DNA of 64,000 nucleotides, taken from the NCBI RefSeq assembly GCF_024198215.1, contig NZ_JAKCFA010000026.1, forward strand, positions 124,001 to 188,000, in the 5' to 3' direction. The position numbers were made by a program, and so were the translations under genes. Under the pieces are notes generated by a model. The model saw only the letters and a list, made by a program, of their open reading frames with translations. It did not search any database and was not told the origin of the DNA. The DNA comes from Myxococcus qinghaiensis. GTDB lineage: Bacteria; Myxococcota; Myxococcia; Myxococcales; Myxococcaceae. Below are positions 55,086-64,000 of this stretch, piece after piece (the stretch's first letter is position 1; every line of letters begins with the position of its first letter).

Positions 55086-55442
55086 TTACTTCTCCTCCTT
55101 CTTCTTCTCTTCGGCGGGCGCCGCCTGCGCGGGCCCCTCAGCCACCGTGCCCTTGGCACTGATGGACGTCTTCAGGATGCGGACGCGCACGCCACTGGCG
55201 ACTTCCACCGTCACGGTCCGCTCTTCGACGAGGTGGATCTTCCCGAGCATGCCGCCCGAGGTGACCACTTCATCGCCCTTCTTGAGCGAAGTGAGCAGCG
55301 TGCGGTGCTCCTTCATCTGCTTTTGCTGGGGGCGGATCATGACGAAGTACATGATCGCCACCAGGCCCACGAGCAGAGCCAGGGTGTTCAGCGGGTTGGT
55401 CCCGCCCCCGGCCTGCGCCAGCATCAAAAAGCTCTCAGCCAC
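55086..55442 (-). CDS. yajC: preprotein translocase subunit YajC
   Basis: This 118-aa protein has one N-terminal membrane helix (about residues 19-38) followed by RPQQKQMKEHRTLL, SLKKGDEVVTSGGMLGKI, and a Lys/Glu/Pro tail. YajC associates with SecDF. Its order after tgt matches the queA-tgt-yajC-secD-secF cluster of many proteobacteria. Confidence 0.93.
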   Translation of the reverse strand: MAESFLMLAQAGGGTNPLNTLALLVGLVAIMYFVMIRPQQKQMKEHRTLLTSLKKGDEVVTSGGMLGKIHLVEERTVTVEVASGVRVRILKTSISAKGTVAEGPAQAAPAEEKKKEEK

Positions 55443-55473
55443 AGACTGCCTCGTCGGTTGAGGAAGGCTTGGG

Positions 55474-55542
55474 ATGGGGGACCCCCCACACTACCCGAAG
55501 GACCCATCCTGAAAGGGGGCCCTCTTAGCAAGGGGTCCCCAT
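55474..55542 (-). other. structured leader-like segment between tgt and yajC
   Basis: On the minus strand ATGGGGACCCC (55532-55542) can pair with GGGGGTCCCCCAT (55474-55486), closing a region of about 45 nt. The enclosed segment has internal AGGACCC/AGGATGGGTCCT- and GGGCCC-type arms. It could be a terminator, an attenuator or a folded leader of yajC. I see no known riboswitch motif. Confidence 0.4.
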
Positions 55543-55584
55543 GTGAGCAAGTGAACGCGGGAACCCGGGATTCCATCCGGTCGC

Positions 55585-56798
55585 TCAGCGGCCACGGGTC
55601 CGTTCGGCCTCCTGGGCCCGAGCCCTCTCCCGGAACTCCCGCGCGAAGGCCGCATATCGGTCCTCCGCGATGGCCTTGCGTACATCCGCCATCAGTCCCA
55701 GGAAGTAGTGGAGGTTGTGCAGGGTGTTGAGACGCATGGCGAGGATTTCGCCCGCCGCGAAGAGGTGGCGCAGGTACGCCCTGCTGAAGTTGCGGCAGGT
55801 GTAGCAGGAGCACGCCGGGTCGACCGGCCTGGGGTCCTTGGCGAATGCCGCGTTCCGGATGGTGAGCTTGCCCTCCGAGGTGAAGAGCAGGCCGTTGCGT
55901 GCGCAACGGGTGGGCAGCACGCAATCGAACATGTCCACCCCGTGCTCCACGCAGGTGACCAGGTCCACGGGGGTACCCACACCCATCAGGTAGCGCGGCT
56001 TGTCGCGAGGCAACAACGGCGCCGAGTACGCCACTCCCGCGTGCATCGCCTCGGGGGCCTCGCCCACCGAGTAGCCGCCCAGCGCGTACCCGGGCAGGTC
56101 CACCGCACACACCTCCTCCGCGTGGCGCTTGCGCAAGTCCTCGTGGAGGCCGCCCTGGACGATGCCGAAGAGGGAGGAGCGTCCTGCCTTGTTCCACGCC
56201 TTCACGCAGCGGTGCAGCCACCGCGTGGTGCGCGCCAGGGAGTTCTCCAGGTACGGGCGGTCCTCGGTGGAGGGCGGGCACTCGTCGAAGGCCATGATGA
56301 CGTCGGCGCCGAGCGTCTCCTGGATTTCGATGGAGCGCTCGGGGGTGAGGAAGTGACGCGCGCCGTCGAGGTGGGACTGGAAGGCGGCGCCCTCCTCGGT
56401 GATTTTGCGCTTCTCCGACAGGCTGAAGACCTGGAAGCCGCCGCTGTCGGTGAGCATGGGCCGGTTCCAGGAGACGAACTGGTGCAGGCCGCCCATCTCC
56501 CGCATCAGCGCTTCGCCGGGGCGCAGCATGAGGTGGTAGGTGTTGCCGAGGATGATTTGAGCGTCGAGCGCGAGCAGGTCATCCGGCCCCACGCCCTTGA
56601 CGCTGCCCACGGTGCCCACCGGCATGAAGATGGGCGTCTCGATGGGGCCGTGCGGGGTGTTCAGCCGCCCCCTGCGGGCCTTCGTTCCGGAGGCATCCTC
56701 GTGGAGCAGCTCGAAGCGCACCAGTCCCGGTGCCACCCGCGAGTCGCCCTTCTCGCGCGCCGTCTCCCCTGCTCCCGCATCCTGCTCACTCATGGCAC

Positions 56799-56802
<4 letters not shown>
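55585..56802 (-). CDS. tgt: queuine tRNA-ribosyltransferase
   Basis: This protein of up to 405 aa has the catalytic MLTDSGGFQVFSLSE segment (Asp nucleophile or base), FDCVLPTRCARNG with a second catalytic Asp, and a zinc site made by CSCYTC plus a Cys/His further on (AMRLNTLHNLHYF). It inserts preQ1 into the wobble position of tRNAs for queuosine synthesis. The GTG at 56802 overlaps the queA stop by 4 nt; an ATG at 56793 is the alternative. Confidence 0.95.
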
Positions 56803-57884
<1,082 letters not shown>

Positions 57885-57944
57885 GGGGTTGGCGCTTGTA
57901 GCAGCCCCCGCGCCGCCGCGGAAAGCGCGCCGACGAAGGGGACG

Positions 57945-59057
57945 TCAGTAGAGGTGCTGCAGCTCGGCCCCTGGGTAGTAGTGGGTGAGGATTTCCAGGT
58001 ACCCCCTGCCCTTGTCGGCGAGCGCCTTGGCGCCCCACTGGCAGAGCCCGGCCCCATGGCCATAGCCGCGACCGGAGAACACGTAGCCGTGGTCGGTTCG
58101 CTCCACCTCGAAGTCGAGACTCTTGAGGCGCGTGTAGCCAAGCCTGCGGCGGAGCTCCACGCCGTCCACCGTGCTGCCATCGCCCATGGTGACGCGGGTG
58201 ACGCGGCGGGTGGGCGTGCGCGCGGACACCTTCATGCCCTGGGCGGGACGCTTGAGGGCGGCCTTGATTTCGGTGTCCGACATGGAGGCGGACCAGCGGC
58301 TCGCGGGCAGCCGGCCACATGGACAGTCGACGGGCTGCAGGTAGGGCAAGTCACGGTGGAGGGCGTCCTGTCCGGACTCGGTGCGGCCGCCGCAGGAGGC
58401 GTGGAAGTACGCCTCGATGGGCGCCAGCTCGTAGGTGAGCACCTGGCCCCGGGTGGCGTCGACGGCGGCGCGGGTGCGCGGGTCCTCGCGATTGACGCCG
58501 CCGTACACCTGGTGGAGCACGCTGCTGCCCAGATGAAATGCGTTGCTATAGCTCTCCAGTTTCTTCTGCAGGGCATAGGTGCGCGCGGCGATGGCCTGGG
58601 CCTTGAGGGCCTCGGGCGGAAAGGACACGGGCATCTCGCTGCCGAGCACCGCGGCGAGGTAGTCCTCCAGTGAGATGACGTTGATGAGCTGGAGTCCGTC
58701 CTTGAACGGACGCACGACGACGTCACCGCGCACCTGGGCACCGCCGGCCTTGATTGGCTGTTCTCCCGGCGCCGAGCCCGCGTCCTCGGAGGCGCCAAGG
58801 CCCGCGCGGAAGCGCACGGAGTCTCCGATGACGGGGGCGCCGTTGACCTCGAGCTTGCCGGCCTTGCGACGGACGGTGGCGACATCGGAGGGGATGGGGA
58901 CGAAGGTGGCCTCCTCGCTGTCCACGCCGAAGCCAAGTCCGCGCCCGCTGATGCGCACCTCCGCTCCCGTGTCCTCGATGGCGATGCGCAGGGTCTCCAC
59001 CGCGAGCGAGCGCGGGGGGGCGAGCAGGAGCAGGAGCAGTGCAACAGGTCGCAACAT
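57945..59057 (-). CDS. SpoIID/LytB-domain protein
   Basis: This 370-aa protein has a signal peptide and a SpoIID domain (about residues 110-360): ISLEDYLAAVLGSEMP, KAQAIAARTYALQK, YFHASCGGRTES and the C-terminal SGRGYGHGAGLCQWGAKALA. SpoIID is a lytic transglycosylase that acts on denuded glycan strands in sporulating Firmicutes. In Gram-negative bacteria SpoIID-type proteins act on peptidoglycan generally. The catalytic Glu (GSEMP) is present. Myxospore formation is a possible context. Confidence 0.9.
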   Translation of the reverse strand: MLRPVALLLLLLAPPRSLAVETLRIAIEDTGAEVRISGRGLGFGVDSEEATFVPIPSDVATVRRKAGKLEVNGAPVIGDSVRFRAGLGASEDAGSAPGEQPIKAGGAQVRGDVVVRPFKDGLQLINVISLEDYLAAVLGSEMPVSFPPEALKAQAIAARTYALQKKLESYSNAFHLGSSVLHQVYGGVNREDPRTRAAVDATRGQVLTYELAPIEAYFHASCGGRTESGQDALHRDLPYLQPVDCPCGRLPASRWSASMSDTEIKAALKRPAQGMKVSARTPTRRVTRVTMGDGSTVDGVELRRRLGYTRLKSLDFEVERTDHGYVFSGRGYGHGAGLCQWGAKALADKGRGYLEILTHYYPGAELQHLY

Positions 59058-59108
59058 GGCCTGGGAGTGTAGGTGCGTGGCCACGTGCCTCAAGAAAACG
59101 GCCGGAGG

Positions 59109-59690
59109 ATGGGAGAGGATGGCGCGCGCGTGACACCTCCCGAGCCGCCCATCTCCCGTCTGCCCCCCGCTGCCTTCGTCCAAGCCCTCAGGGCGCTGGA
59201 GCCCCGTCCCGCAGCCCTCCTGAACCGCCGGCTCGTCGTGGGGGCCTCGCTGGAGGCCTGTGCGAGCTTCTACGGGGTGTCGGAGCAGGCCCTCTCGGTG
59301 CTCCTGGTCCGCGCGGCGGTGGCGCTGGCGATGAAGACGGGCACGCCAGCGCGGGAGCCCTCGGGCAGCGAGGAGGAAGCAGCCTGGGCGCGGATGCTCG
59401 CGGCGGCGCTGGAGCGAGAGGACGCGCCGGTGCCCGCGGGCCTGGTGCCCGTGGTGGAGGTCTGCCGTCGCCTGCGAGGGGTGAGCGCCGACGTGGCGGA
59501 GGGCCTGGAAGCCGCGACGCGGGAGGACCAGGCGTCCCCCGTGCGGCAGCGCGAGGACTGGATGCGGCGGCTCGCGGTCATGGCCCTGCTGGCCCTGACG
59601 GCCTACCTGTACCTGTCGCGCCCCGAGGAACCACCCCGTCGCCCGCGTCCCCCGCCCCAGCAGCAACAGTCGGCTCCGGATGCGGGCTGA
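59109..59690 (+). CDS. membrane-anchored sigma-70 region 4-like protein
   Basis: This protein of about 193 aa (186 from GTG at 59130) has a helical N-terminal domain with a region 4-like pattern: a leucine-rich helix, then GASLEACASFYGVSEQALSV and a following LVRAAVAL helix. A single C-terminal membrane helix (AVMALLALTAYLYL) and a Pro/Gln tail follow. The HTH recalls sigma-70 region 4, but no region 2 is present. Start codons are uncertain: ATG at 59109 has an SD too close, and GTG at 59130 has a better one. Function unknown. Confidence 0.6.
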   Translation: MGEDGARVTPPEPPISRLPPAAFVQALRALEPRPAALLNRRLVVGASLEACASFYGVSEQALSVLLVRAAVALAMKTGTPAREPSGSEEEAAWARMLAAALEREDAPVPAGLVPVVEVCRRLRGVSADVAEGLEAATREDQASPVRQREDWMRRLAVMALLALTAYLYLSRPEEPPRRPRPPPQQQQSAPDAG

Positions 59691-59758
59691 GCCCCACGCC
59701 CGACACTCGTGGAGGCGCCCGCTGGACGAAGGAGCGCCCGCACGAATATGGAAAGGCC

Positions 59759-60094
59759 ATGCGAGTCCCTTCCGTCGTGCTCCCATTGCTCGTCGTCATC
59801 CACCTCCTGGCGGGCTGCGCGAAGAACGTGGACACGCGCGTCGCGGGTGACGACGACGCGGCCATCGACGGAGCCTCGGCACGGCTCGAGGAGCTGCGAG
59901 CGCGCGCGGCCCAGGACGAACTGGCCTGTCAGGACCGCTGCGAGGTGGCCACCCTCACCTGTGGCGTGGCCGAGGAGCTGTGTTCCCTGGTGGACCGGAA
60001 CCCGGACCGCGATGACCTCCCCCCGCGCTGCGCCCAGGGCCGCGAGCAGTGCTCCGATGCCAGGAATGGCTGCGCGCGTTGCCAGAACGGCTGA
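59759..60094 (+). CDS. Cys-rich small lipoprotein
   Basis: This 111-aa protein has a lipobox (IHLLAGC, Cys20) and at least eight further Cys in the last 60 residues, in pairs such as CQDRCEV, CGVAEELC and CARCQNG. Disulfide pairing in the envelope, or metal binding, is likely. Two genes of the same type lie on either side. No family is recognised. Confidence 0.65.
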   Translation: MRVPSVVLPLLVVIHLLAGCAKNVDTRVAGDDDAAIDGASARLEELRARAAQDELACQDRCEVATLTCGVAEELCSLVDRNPDRDDLPPRCAQGREQCSDARNGCARCQNG

Positions 60095-60221
60095 CGCCCT
60101 CGGACGTGAGCGGGAACAATCACGGAATTCAGTGACAGTCCCCGCCACGGAAGGCGACCGGTGCGCACCGAGGGCGGACCGTGGTTAGATACGAGTGATT
60201 CCACCGTCGAGGAGCCGCGTC

Positions 60222-60890
60222 ATGTCCCGTCCGATTTGCATGCTCATGGCAGCCCTGCTGGTCCTTCCGGGCGTCGCCGGCGCGGACGAAGGGGGTGAGC
60301 TGACCCCCGAGAAGGTGGCGCACATCCGCCGCGACGAAGCGGCGGCGATGAAGAAGGTGGACGACGAGTTCGGCAATCGCAAGCCCTCCGAGATGAGCAA
60401 CGAGGAGCGCGGGCAGGCCATCCAGAAGCAGTCGGCGGCCACCACCGAGGTGCTGGAGAAGCACGGCGTCACCGCGAAGGAATACGACCGCTTCACCGCG
60501 AAGATGGGTCGCGAGGGCAATGAGCGGGCGAAGGCGGAGGGGCAGCGCCTGGAGGCGCAGGCCAAGGCCTCCAAGCAGGCCGCGGCGAAGCCCGCCGAAG
60601 AGAAGGAAGTCTCGATTCAGAACGGCTTCGACAACGACAACCCCGTCGAGCTGGAGTCCAACGAGGGCGACAACCCCGAAGTCCAGATTGGCATCCCCGT
60701 GGAGGGCGAAGAAGGCGGCGAGGAGGGTGGCGCCGTGGGAGCCCAGGCCGCGACGGGAGGGGGTCAGGTGCCCGTGGAAATCATGGGCGGAGGGGACGAA
60801 CAGCCCGCCAAGAAGGCCGCGCGTCGCCCCAGCTCGCAGACGACCAAGGTGAAGAAGAAGGCCCGGAAGAAGACCTCGGACGACGAGTGA
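60222..60890 (+). CDS. secreted Lys/Glu-rich protein of unknown function
   Basis: This 222-aa protein has a signal peptide (CMLMAALLVLPGVAGA) followed by a helical charged region (residues 25-130, with EEKEV and KAKAEGQ-like stretches), a glycine/glutamate-rich segment with repeated GEEGGEEGG, and a basic C-terminus (KVKKKARKKTSDDE). It is probably disordered in part. It lies in a small cluster of envelope genes at 59.1-60.9 kb. Role unknown. Confidence 0.6.
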   Translation: MSRPICMLMAALLVLPGVAGADEGGELTPEKVAHIRRDEAAAMKKVDDEFGNRKPSEMSNEERGQAIQKQSAATTEVLEKHGVTAKEYDRFTAKMGREGNERAKAEGQRLEAQAKASKQAAAKPAEEKEVSIQNGFDNDNPVELESNEGDNPEVQIGIPVEGEEGGEEGGAVGAQAATGGGQVPVEIMGGGDEQPAKKAARRPSSQTTKVKKKARKKTSDDE

Positions 60891-60906
60891 GCTTCCCAGG
60901 TGCCCG

Positions 60907-60930
60907 CTCCCGGTAGCACGTCGCCGGGAG
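60907..60930. terminator. hairpin between secreted-protein gene and kamA
   Basis: CTCCCGG (60907-60913) and CCGGGAG (60924-60930) form a 7-bp stem with a 10-nt loop between convergent genes. It is likely to act in both directions. Confidence 0.55.
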
Positions 60931-60943
60931 TCGCTGCCGCCGC

Positions 60944-62191
60944 TCAGCCCTTCCGCAGGTAGCCGTACTCCTGGGCGCGAGCGCGCCACGTCTCGTCATA
61001 CGGACAAGCGCAGTCAGTCTCCTCGGGCTCCGGGTAGGCATAGCGCTCGCCCTTGTAGTTGCGGAACACCGTCTCGCGCTCGCCCCGCTCGATGACGTAG
61101 TCGGGCTGGAGCGTCACCTTGCCGCCGCCGCCGGGCAGGTCCACAGCGAGGTGCGGCACGGCGAGCCCGGTGGTGTGGCCGCGAAGCTGCTGAATGATTT
61201 CCAGGCCCTTCGCGATGGGCGTGCGCAGGTGCTCGCAACCCTCGGCCACATCCATCTGGTGCAGGTAGTACGGCCGCACGCGGCTGCGCAGCAGCAGGTG
61301 TGACAGCTCCTTGATGATGCGCGCGTCCGAGTTGAGCTGCCGCATCAGCACGGCCTGGTTCTCCACGGGGACACCGTGGTCCACCAATCGCTCACACGCC
61401 TCGCGCGCCTCGGGCGTCACTTCCTTCGGGTGATTGAAGTGCGTGACGACGAAGACAGGCGCATGGCGGCGCAGCGTGCTCGCCAGCGCATCCGTGACGC
61501 GCATGGGCAGCACCACGGGGACGCGGGTGCCAATGCGAATCATCTCCACGTGCGGAATCTCGCTCAACGGCGCGAGCAGTTCTTCCAGGCGCTGCTCGCT
61601 CAGCAGGAACGGGTCCCCTCCGGAGATGAGGACGTCACGCACCTCGGGGTGGCGCCGGATGTAGTCGATGCCACGGCGCATCTGCTCCTTGGACAGCTCC
61701 GCCACGCCACCCTGGGTGATGCGCCGCCGCGTGCAGTGGCGGCAGTAGACCGAGCACGTATCCAGCGCCAGGAACAGCACCCGGTCGGGATACTTGTGGA
61801 CGATGCACTCCTCTGGCCGCGTCTTGTCCTCGCCGAGCGGATCCTCCAGCTCGCCGGGACGCACGCGAGCCTCGGCCCGCACGGGAATGGACTGCATGCG
61901 GACCGGGCAGAACGGATGCTCCGGGTCGATGAGCGACAGGTAGTAGGGGCTGATGCCGATGCGGAACAGCGAGGACGTCTCCTGGACGCCCGCGCGCTCA
62001 TCGGCGGTCAGCGGGATGAAGCGCTCCAACTGCTCCAACCCGCGCACGGAATGGCGCTGATGCCAGCGCCAGTCGCCCCACTCCGCGTCCGTGGCCTGGG
62101 GAAAAAGGCGACGGCGCCCCGCGGCACTGAGCGAGGAGCGCTCGGTGCGCAAGTCCGCCGCCACACTCATCGCAACCGCGAGGGTGTCCAT
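60944..62191 (-). CDS. kamA: lysine 2,3-aminomutase-type radical SAM enzyme
   Basis: This 415-aa enzyme has a radical SAM Cys cluster CSVYCRHC (Cys146, Cys150, Cys153), the SGGDPFLLS block and the KamA substrate and cofactor residues: Asp314 (MDVAEGCEHLR), Asp351 and PLP-binding Lys358 in AVDLPGGGGK. These match residues that bind lysine and PLP in clostridial lysine 2,3-aminomutase, so it probably makes beta-lysine. Its ATG overlaps the stop of the upstream KamA-like gene by 1 nt. No beta-lysine acetyltransferase or elongation factor P gene is nearby. Confidence 0.9.
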   Translation of the reverse strand: MDTLAVAMSVAADLRTERSSLSAAGRRRLFPQATDAEWGDWRWHQRHSVRGLEQLERFIPLTADERAGVQETSSLFRIGISPYYLSLIDPEHPFCPVRMQSIPVRAEARVRPGELEDPLGEDKTRPEECIVHKYPDRVLFLALDTCSVYCRHCTRRRITQGGVAELSKEQMRRGIDYIRRHPEVRDVLISGGDPFLLSEQRLEELLAPLSEIPHVEMIRIGTRVPVVLPMRVTDALASTLRRHAPVFVVTHFNHPKEVTPEAREACERLVDHGVPVENQAVLMRQLNSDARIIKELSHLLLRSRVRPYYLHQMDVAEGCEHLRTPIAKGLEIIQQLRGHTTGLAVPHLAVDLPGGGGKVTLQPDYVIERGERETVFRNYKGERYAYPEPEETDCACPYDETWRARAQEYGYLRKG

Positions 62192-63561
62192 CACGCCGCC
62201 TTGATCTGCTCCCGCCACCACGCCTGGCCCTCTTCGGGCAGTGAGTCGATGGGGTCGAAGTACTCGTACTTCCGGGCGAGGGCCTCGGGGTCATTCGCCT
62301 CGATGCCGGTCCGGTAGTTCTTGGTCCAGTAGGAGATGCCGCGCGTGCGGTCATACTCCGCGATTTGATGGACCCAGCGTTTGCCCACGAAGGGCACGTC
62401 ACAGACGATGCGCGGCGTCGCGAAGCCGGGCATGTAGCCCATGATGTCGTGCTGGAGCCGCTGCGCCTGGTCCACCGACAGCCGCCAGTGCTCGCTGTTG
62501 GGGATCATGTCGCACATGTAGAAGTAGTACGGCAGGATCTTCGCGTGGTCGAGCAGCGTGAAACACAGCTCGAGCAGCGATTGCGCGCTGTCATTGATGC
62601 CACGCAGCAGCACGCCCTGGTTGCGCACGTCGCGGAAGCCCATGTCCAGCAGCTTGCGCACGGCCTTGCCCACCAGCGGGGTGAGCTGCGCGGCGTTGTT
62701 GACGTGCGTGTGCATCGCCAGGTCCACGCCCCGCTCCACGGCCTTCTTCGCCAGCCGGTCCAGCCCCTGGAGCACCGAGTCCTGGAGGAAGTGCTGGGGG
62801 ATGGCCATCAGCCCCTTGCTGGCCAGACGGATGTCCCGGATGTTCGGAATGTCCATCAGCGAGCTGACGAAGGGCTCGAGCTGCTGGATGGGCAGGTTCG
62901 CGATGTCGCCACCGGACACCACCACGTCGCGCACCGTCGGGGTGCGGCGCAGGTACTCGAGCATCTGCTCGTAGCGGTCCTTCGGACCGATGGAGAACTT
63001 GTGCTTGCTGACCTGGGGGACGTCATTGCCCACCAGGTCCATGCGCGTACAGTGCCCGCAGTACTGGGGACACGTCGGCAGCATCTCCGCGAGCACCTTC
63101 GTCGGATAGCGGTGCGTCAGACCTTCGACGACCCACATGTCCTGCTCGTGGAGGCTGTCACGGCTGGCCTTCGGGTGATTGGGCCACTCGGTCAGGCGGT
63201 CCGCGAAGGCGGGCAGCATGTAGCGCCGCACCGGGTCCTTCCACAGGTCCTGGTAGTCCATCGTGTTGAGCATCTGCGGCGGGACGAGGATGGACATCGT
63301 CGCGCGCTCGCGTTGATCCCGCTCGAGGCTCTCCGCCAGGTCGTCCGGGAGCAGCGCTCCCAGGGTGGCCTTGAGTTCCTTCAGGTTCTTGACGGTGTGC
63401 TTGCGCTGCCAGACGGAGCTCTCCCACTCCGCCTGCGTGACGTCCTTGTAGCCGGGGATGCGCCGCCAGTCGGGTTCCACGAACTCACGGCGGAGCGGAT
63501 AGGTAAACGGCTGTTGCGCGGGACCGGCCTCGGCCTTGCCCCGGATGGGCGTCGATTGCAT
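62191..63561 (-). CDS. KamA-family radical SAM protein (divergent aminomutase)
   Basis: This 456-aa protein has a radical SAM cluster CPQYCGHC (Cys164, Cys168, Cys171), the SGGD motif and the likely PLP site, with Lys394 in DVPFVGKRW. Asp351 and Asp388 are in equivalent places to the lysine 2,3-aminomutase substrate residues, but the glycine-rich PLP loop (GGGGK) is replaced by PFVGK. The N-terminus is about 40 residues longer and rich in basic and Trp residues. It is co-transcribed with kamA. It may act on a related amino acid, or as a partner of KamA. Substrate unknown. Confidence 0.85.
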   Translation of the reverse strand: MQSTPIRGKAEAGPAQQPFTYPLRREFVEPDWRRIPGYKDVTQAEWESSVWQRKHTVKNLKELKATLGALLPDDLAESLERDQRERATMSILVPPQMLNTMDYQDLWKDPVRRYMLPAFADRLTEWPNHPKASRDSLHEQDMWVVEGLTHRYPTKVLAEMLPTCPQYCGHCTRMDLVGNDVPQVSKHKFSIGPKDRYEQMLEYLRRTPTVRDVVVSGGDIANLPIQQLEPFVSSLMDIPNIRDIRLASKGLMAIPQHFLQDSVLQGLDRLAKKAVERGVDLAMHTHVNNAAQLTPLVGKAVRKLLDMGFRDVRNQGVLLRGINDSAQSLLELCFTLLDHAKILPYYFYMCDMIPNSEHWRLSVDQAQRLQHDIMGYMPGFATPRIVCDVPFVGKRWVHQIAEYDRTRGISYWTKNYRTGIEANDPEALARKYEYFDPIDSLPEEGQAWWREQIKAA

Positions 63562-63591
63562 GGCGCATCACCTCAGCATGTAGCGTCGCGG

Positions 63592-63615
63592 GCCGGGCGT
63601 CATACCGCGCCCGGC
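63592..63615. terminator. hairpin between PEGA gene and kamA operon
   Basis: GCCGGGCG (63592-63599) and CGCCCGGC (63608-63615) form an 8-bp stem with an 8-nt loop. It lies after the stop of the PEGA gene at 63663 and before the KamA-like start. It could terminate the PEGA transcript. Confidence 0.5.
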
Positions 63616-63662
63616 ACCACTTCATTCAACAATTCGACGCCGACGCCGGATGCCCGACTGCG

Positions 63663-64000
63663 TCACTCGATGGCGACGTTGACCAGCTTCTCCATCTTGT
63701 TCTCGGAGATCAAGACCACCTGGGGCTTGGTCGTCTTGCCATTGAGCTTGAAGGAGATCTTCCTCTTGCCCACTGGGAGCACGAGGGGGCTGCCGAGCGT
63801 CACCGGCGTCTGACGTCCGGTCTTCTTGCCGTCGACGAGGATTTCCGCGCCTGCGGGCTTCGTGCTGCACGCCAGCATGCCCGTGGCCTTCGACTTCGGA
63901 GGCGTCGGATTCGAGGGAGGCGGCGTGGGCTTCACCACCGTCTCGACGGGGCGCTTCTCCTCCTTGATGAGGTCGAAGGAGATGGTCAGCTCGTCCGAGT
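63663..64000 (-). CDS. PEGA-domain protein (partial, cut by right edge)
   Basis: The C-terminal 112 or so residues are visible. They have a proline-rich linker (PTPPPSNPTPPKS) followed by a PEGA domain: STKPAGAEILVDGKKTG, TPVTLGSPLVLPVGKRKISF, then a final strand pair. PEGA domains bind or anchor in cell-envelope settings and often sit at the end of kinases or TPR proteins. In myxobacteria Ser/Thr kinases with C-terminal PEGA are common, so the missing N-terminal part may be a kinase. That is inference. Confidence 0.7.
   Translation of the reverse strand, partial: SDELTISFDLIKEEKRPVETVVKPTPPPSNPTPPKSKATGMLACSTKPAGAEILVDGKKTGRQTPVTLGSPLVLPVGKRKISFKLNGKTTKPQVVLISENKMEKLVNVAIE

Noticed and set aside
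55474..55542. A preQ1 riboswitch upstream of the queuosine genes
   Set aside because: The segment lies downstream of tgt, not upstream of queA, and shows no preQ1 aptamer motif.
52059..55730. A 1223-aa open frame on the plus strand opposite secF, secD and yajC
   Set aside because: It lies wholly antisense to three well-matched genes and its product is His/Arg/Asp-rich with no motif. Extended antisense frames are normal in GC-rich genomes.
60944..62191. Assigning KamA to EF-P lysylation (EpmB role)
   Set aside because: EpmB would sit near epmA or efp, and neither is in the window. The residues fit lysine 2,3-aminomutase activity on free lysine.

Overview
The window is very GC-rich, densely coded, and shows strong third-position G/C bias. 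It carries many families typical of predatory or social deltaproteobacteria (Myxococcota): a Tad-like cluster with an FHA protein, solitary MshEN-domain proteins, a HEAT/cyclophilin lipoprotein, SpoIID in a Gram-negative setting, KamA-family radical SAM enzymes, and many lipoproteins and beta-barrels. I infer a myxobacterium (Myxococcus/Corallococcus-like), from family content only. I saw no tRNA, rRNA, CRISPR array, insertion sequence or prophage. No stretch over about 300 bases lacks a gene.

Region 1-14.6 kb (all minus strand) is a Tad/type IVb-like assembly locus. In transcription order it has an ECF sigma factor and anti-sigma factor, then a TadE-like, a large TadG-like and another TadE-like protein, two secreted proteins, a 74-aa Flp-like protein, a membrane protein, a lipoprotein, CpaB, TadB, TadC and an FHA protein cut by the left edge. 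The ATPase, secretin and prepilin peptidase are not in the window. Region 14.6-19.7 kb (minus) is a tight operon of a DUF4292-type lipoprotein, two MshEN-domain proteins, OppD/OppF-type ATPases without permeases, and a DUF2085 membrane protein. A divergent ExbB/ExbD pair follows (19.75-20.95 kb).

Region 21-25.2 kb (minus) is lipid metabolism: an acyl-CoA dehydrogenase, and an operon of a DapB-like oxidoreductase plus a two-subunit MaoC/hotdog dehydratase. From 25.4 to 40.5 kb come an HD-GYP response regulator, a HEAT-cyclophilin lipoprotein, a zinc-ribbon membrane protein/MoxR/DUF58 operon, a RapA/SNF2-like helicase, an Smr protein, a small secreted coiled-coil protein, a DUF72 protein, a two-component system, a DUF2306-like membrane protein and a diacylglycerol kinase-like enzyme. 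From 40.6 to 43.8 kb lie a zinc-ribbon protein of unknown role and a divergent PhzF/MocR pair with direct-repeat operator candidates.

Region 43.7-59 kb is a conserved housekeeping backbone: aspS, recJ, secF-secD-yajC-tgt-queA and a SpoIID-domain gene, all minus. It is interrupted by plus-strand envelope genes, including a beta-barrel / HExxH lipoprotein / beta-barrel operon. The right end has three small plus-strand envelope genes, a tandem pair of KamA-type radical SAM aminomutases, and a PEGA-domain protein cut by the right edge.

The best candidates for something undescribed are the Tad-like locus with four prepilin-like proteins, the barrel-metalloprotease-barrel operon, the ATPase-free MshEN pair beside orphan peptide-transport ATPases, and the divergent KamA partner.
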